A DNA stretch of 64,000 nucleotides from Bog-473 sp963777485 (GTDB lineage Bacteria > Actinomycetota > Acidimicrobiia > Acidimicrobiales > RAAP-2): positions 558,001 through 622,000 of the forward strand of contig CAVZQP010000001.1 in NCBI GenBank assembly GCA_963777485.1. The letters are read 5' to 3'. Numbering within the stretch: position 1 is the stretch's first letter; each line of letters opens with the position of its first letter. The notes beneath the pieces are model-generated. The model was not told the DNA's origin. It was given only the letters and a program-made list of their open reading frames with translations, and searched no databases. This document shows, one piece after another, positions 61,439-64,000 of this stretch. The translations under genes and the position numbers were made by a program.

Positions 61439-62857
61439 CTAGCGCTGCATCGCCTTCGTCTCGATGAACTCCTCGAGGCCGTACTTGCCCCGCTCGCGCC
61501 CATTGCCCGACTGCTTGTAGCCGCCGAAGGGCGCGCCCGGGTTGAAGGCCCCGCCGTTGATGTCGACCTGCCCGGTTCGCATCTGCCGCGCCACCTTCTC
61601 GGCCCGGGCCGGGTCGCTGCTCCACACGCCCCCGGACAAGCCGTAAGGCGTGTCGTTGGCGATCTCGATCGCCTCTTCCTCGGTGTCGTAAGGGATGATG
61701 GAGAGGACGGGACCGAAGATCTCCTCCCGGGCGATCGTCATGTCCGGGGTGACGTCGGAGAAGACCGTGGGCTGGACGAAGAAGCCCTTCTCCAGTCCTT
61801 CGGGTGCGGCCGCCCCGCCGATGACCAGTTTGGCCCCTTCCTCGATTCCCTTGTTGATGTAGCCCCGCACCCGTTCGCGCTGCACACCGGAGACGAGCGG
61901 CCCGAGCAGCTTGCCGGGCTCGAACGGGTCGCCGGGGGCGAAGCCGGCGGCGGCGCCCGCCGCCAGCTCTTCCACCTCGGCCAGCTTGTCCCGGGGGACG
62001 AGCATCCGCGTAAGGGCCGAGCAGGTCTGGCCTGAGTTCATGTAGCAGGCGAACACCCCGGCGGGCACAGCGGCTGCCAGGTCGGCATCATCGAGCAGGA
62101 TGTTGGCCGACTTGCCGCCCAACTCGAGCGAGACGCGCTTGATGCCCTCGGCGGCGAGCTCCATGACTCTCCGTCCGGCCCGGGTGGAGCCGGTGAAGGA
62201 CACCATGTCGACCTTGGGGTGCGCGGCGATGGCCTCGCCTACCACCGGCCCGACGCCACTGACCAAATTGAACACGCCGGCCGGCAGCCCGACCTCGTCG
62301 ATGATCTCGGCCAGGATGAAGGCGTTGATCGGCGCCACCTCGCTCGGCTTGAGCACCACGGTGCAGCCCGCGGCCAGAGCGGGTGCAACCTTGAGTACGA
62401 CCTGGTAGAGAGGGAAGTTCCACGGCGTGATGGCGCCCACGACCCCGATGGGCTCGTGCACGACGAGCGAGTTGCCGAGCTCCTCTTCCCACTGGAAGGC
62501 CTCGGCCGCGTTGGCGGCGTCGGCGAACGCGCCGGCCGGCAGGCCCACCTGAACGGAGCCCGACAGCGTCATCGGCATGCCGACCTCGTGGCTGATGACG
62601 GTGGCGATCTCGTCGGTGCGCGCCGCCAGGGCCTCACCGATGCGCTTGAGCAGCTTGCCGCGCTCCTCGCGGGAGGTGGCGGCCCAGGCCGGGAACGCCG
62701 CCGCGGCCGCCTGCACGGCCTTGTCGACGTCCTCGGGCGTCCCTTCGGGGATGGTGGCGAAGACCTCCTCGGTGGCCGAGTCGATGACCTCGAGGGTGCC
62801 GGACCCGGTCGATGGGACCCAGGCCCCGTTGATGTAGATCTTGTCGCGCACGTCCAT
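61439..62857 (-). CDS. aldehyde dehydrogenase
   Basis: 472 residues from ATG 62857 after GAGGGAGGG. TPWNFPLYQVVLKVAPALAA with VVLKPSEVAP binds NAD(P), the general base Glu is in SLELGGKSANI and the catalytic Cys in MNSGQTCSALTRML; EIFGPVLSI and the final NPGAPFGGYKQSGNGRERGK are typical. Converts an aldehyde to its acid. The mycobacterial aldA-like/FadE-neighbour type is the closest I recall; no partner gene tells the substrate. Confidence 0.93.
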   Translation of the reverse strand: MDVRDKIYINGAWVPSTGSGTLEVIDSATEEVFATIPEGTPEDVDKAVQAAAAAFPAWAATSREERGKLLKRIGEALAARTDEIATVISHEVGMPMTLSGSVQVGLPAGAFADAANAAEAFQWEEELGNSLVVHEPIGVVGAITPWNFPLYQVVLKVAPALAAGCTVVLKPSEVAPINAFILAEIIDEVGLPAGVFNLVSGVGPVVGEAIAAHPKVDMVSFTGSTRAGRRVMELAAEGIKRVSLELGGKSANILLDDADLAAAVPAGVFACYMNSGQTCSALTRMLVPRDKLAEVEELAAGAAAGFAPGDPFEPGKLLGPLVSGVQRERVRGYINKGIEEGAKLVIGGAAAPEGLEKGFFVQPTVFSDVTPDMTIAREEIFGPVLSIIPYDTEEEAIEIANDTPYGLSGGVWSSDPARAEKVARQMRTGQVDINGGAFNPGAPFGGYKQSGNGRERGKYGLEEFIETKAMQR

Positions 62858-62976
62858 GGGGAAGCCCTCCCTCGTCGATGTCTCGATGCTGAGCGTCCCC
62901 ACCCTATCCAGCCAGGCCGGCGGGCCGCCCCTCCGGGCGCCGCGGCTGCGCCGCCCCGGCCGACCCGGATAGAGGG

Positions 62977-64000
62977 TTAGCTCATGCCCACGATCGGTGC
63001 GTTGAGGCGGATGCTGCCCGCGGAGCCGAAGAACCCCGCGTCGCCGTAGTTGAAGATGCCGCCGTCGGAGGCCACGAGCCAGTAGCCGCCACCGTCGGTC
63101 GAGGCGTCCATCCCCACCACCGGCGCGTTGAGGTGGAGCGCGCCCGCCGACCCGTCGAAGCCGGCGTCGCCGTAGTTGAAGATGCCCCCGTCGGAGGCCA
63201 CGAGCCAGTAGCCCGCACCGTCGGGGCTCGATGCCATCCCCACCACCGGCGCGTTGAGGTGGAGCGCGCCCGCCGACCCGGCGAACGCGGCGTCGCCGTA
63301 GCTGAAGATGCCGCCGTCGGAGGCGACGAGCCAGTAGCCGGCGCCGTCGGGTGTCGGCGCCATGCCGACGATCGGCGCGTTGAGATGCAAGGCGCCGGCC
63401 GAACCGTGGAAGACGGCGTCGCCATAGGTGAAGATGCCGCCGTCGGACGCCACGAGCCAGTACCCGCCGCCGTCGGGCGTCGCCGCCATGCCGACGATCG
63501 GCGCGTTGAGACGGAGGGCGCCCGCCGAGCCGGCGAACGCGGCGTCGCCGTAGTTGAAGATGCCGCCGTCAGAGGCGACGAGCCAGTACCCGGCGCCGTC
63601 GGGCGTCGGCGCCATGCCCACGATCGGCGCGTTGAGGTGCAGGTTGCCCGTCGAGCCGAAGAAGCCGGCCGAGCCGTAGTTGAAGATCCCGCCGTCCGAC
63701 GCGACGAGCTGGTAGCCGGTGCCCGCCGCGACGCAGGCCTGGCCGCCGTTGCAGCTGGGCGGGAACGCGTACAGCGCCTCGGCCGCCTGGACCGACCCGA
63801 CCGTGTTGTCGCCGGCGCCGGTGCAGCTGGTGATGCCGACCGGGCACGACACGCCGTTGAGGAGGACGTGGCCGGCGGGACTGGTCGGGTCGAGGCCCGT
63901 CGTTGCCTGCCAGGCGCCACCCGAGCCGAACTCGACCAGCGCGTGGTCCAGCTTGTTGTCGGGCGCCGTCCCGAGATAGCCGCCGACCGCGAGGCACTCA
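62977..64000 (-). CDS. large secreted repeat protein, second copy (5' end outside window)
   Basis: The frame has no stop from 62977 to the right edge, so at least 341 residues are present and the start lies beyond 64000. Residues nearest the edge (ECLAVGGYLGTAPDNK, and later LLNGVSCPVGITSC) match the Cys-pair domain of the protein at 57.6 kb, and the rest is six near-identical 42-residue repeats (YWLVASDGGIFNYGDAAFAG and GSAGALRLNAPIVGM). Likely paralogue of the first copy, with the signal peptide off-window. Role unknown, probably surface or extracellular. Confidence 0.85.
   Translation of the reverse strand, partial: ECLAVGGYLGTAPDNKLDHALVEFGSGGAWQATTGLDPTSPAGHVLLNGVSCPVGITSCTGAGDNTVGSVQAAEALYAFPPSCNGGQACVAAGTGYQLVASDGGIFNYGSAGFFGSTGNLHLNAPIVGMAPTPDGAGYWLVASDGGIFNYGDAAFAGSAGALRLNAPIVGMAATPDGGGYWLVASDGGIFTYGDAVFHGSAGALHLNAPIVGMAPTPDGAGYWLVASDGGIFSYGDAAFAGSAGALHLNAPVVGMASSPDGAGYWLVASDGGIFNYGDAGFDGSAGALHLNAPVVGMDASTDGGGYWLVASDGGIFNYGDAGFFGSAGSIRLNAPIVGMS
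62980..63718 (-). repeat. six tandem 126-bp coding repeats
   Basis: The 42-codon unit recurs at 126-bp spacing (for example the GGAGGCCACGAGCCAGTAG block at about 63066 and 63192), in phase with the protein frame. Units differ mostly at synonymous or conservative positions, so they have been under selection as protein repeats. It is one coding gene and not a CRISPR array. Confidence 0.85.

Noticed and set aside
62980..63718. Regular 126-bp repeats as a CRISPR array
   Set aside because: Repeat length, lack of spacers and an intact coding frame through all units identify a repeat protein.

Overview
High-GC DNA read from one contig. The codon usage, abundant GTG starts, actinobacterial-type families and, above all, two large secreted proteins built from a repeated 'WLVASDGGIF' unit (a family I associate with Acidimicrobiia) suggest an uncultured-type actinomycete of or near the class Acidimicrobiia. 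That placement is inference. No rRNA, CRISPR array, phage block or transposase gene was recognised; one tRNA (Lys, CTT) is present.

Layout. 0-13.5 kb: small metabolic genes: acetoacetate-decarboxylase-like protein and amidohydrolase (4-nt overlap), a methyltransferase, a DMT transporter, a minus-strand run (Nudix, type II NADH dehydrogenase, acyl-CoA dehydrogenase, SDR), an aldo/keto reductase, ribosome-rescue factor ArfB, SurE, an aldose-1-epimerase/SDR/ketopantoate-reductase/DinB-like series. 13.5-16.4 kb: a visibly lower-GC island framed by a 35/39 inverted repeat, carrying a CDF metal transporter, a P-loop kinase, a small membrane ORF and a small unknown protein. 16.4-25.1 kb: an arylsulfatase, then a minus-strand sugar ABC system (ROK kinase, binding protein, ATPase, permease) ending in a secreted PQQ-type propeller. 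25.2-39.4 kb: a stress-flavoured block: phosphoribosyltransferase/hydrolase fusion, MFS pump, NHEJ ligase and polymerase as separate genes, BrkB-type protein, hemerythrin-like protein, a two-gene ABC exporter. 39.4-49 kb: tRNA-Lys, acyl-CoA dehydrogenase, then acetate uptake plus acetyl-CoA synthetase, thiolase, AMP ligase, and a probable structured non-coding RNA. 49-64 kb: GH20 hexosaminidase with a GNAT protein, thioesterase, a three-gene operon (HMG-CoA-synthase-like/DUF35 fusion, SCP2-type thiolase, acyl-CoA dehydrogenase), secreted repeat proteins, a hydrolase and an aldehyde dehydrogenase.

How genes work together: acetate is taken up (41.5 kb) and activated to acetyl-CoA (42.3 kb); several acyl-CoA dehydrogenases, thiolases, a ligase and a thioesterase indicate fatty-acid or lipid breakdown; a shared TGAC-N6-GTCA operator-like motif lies before two of them. 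Two promoters of the GTTT-N16/17-GGGTAT type (general-stress sigma style) precede the acetate transporter and an unknown membrane protein, and both leaders can fold so as to hide the ribosome-binding site. Many other genes have a TANNNT box only 6-8 nt before the start codon, consistent with leaderless mRNAs.

The best candidates for undescribed biology are the inverted-repeat island, the approximately 210-nt RNA at 48.5 kb, the paired stress promoter/RBS-hairpin leaders, and the bacterial HMG-CoA-synthase-like/DUF35 fusion that lacks the catalytic cysteine.
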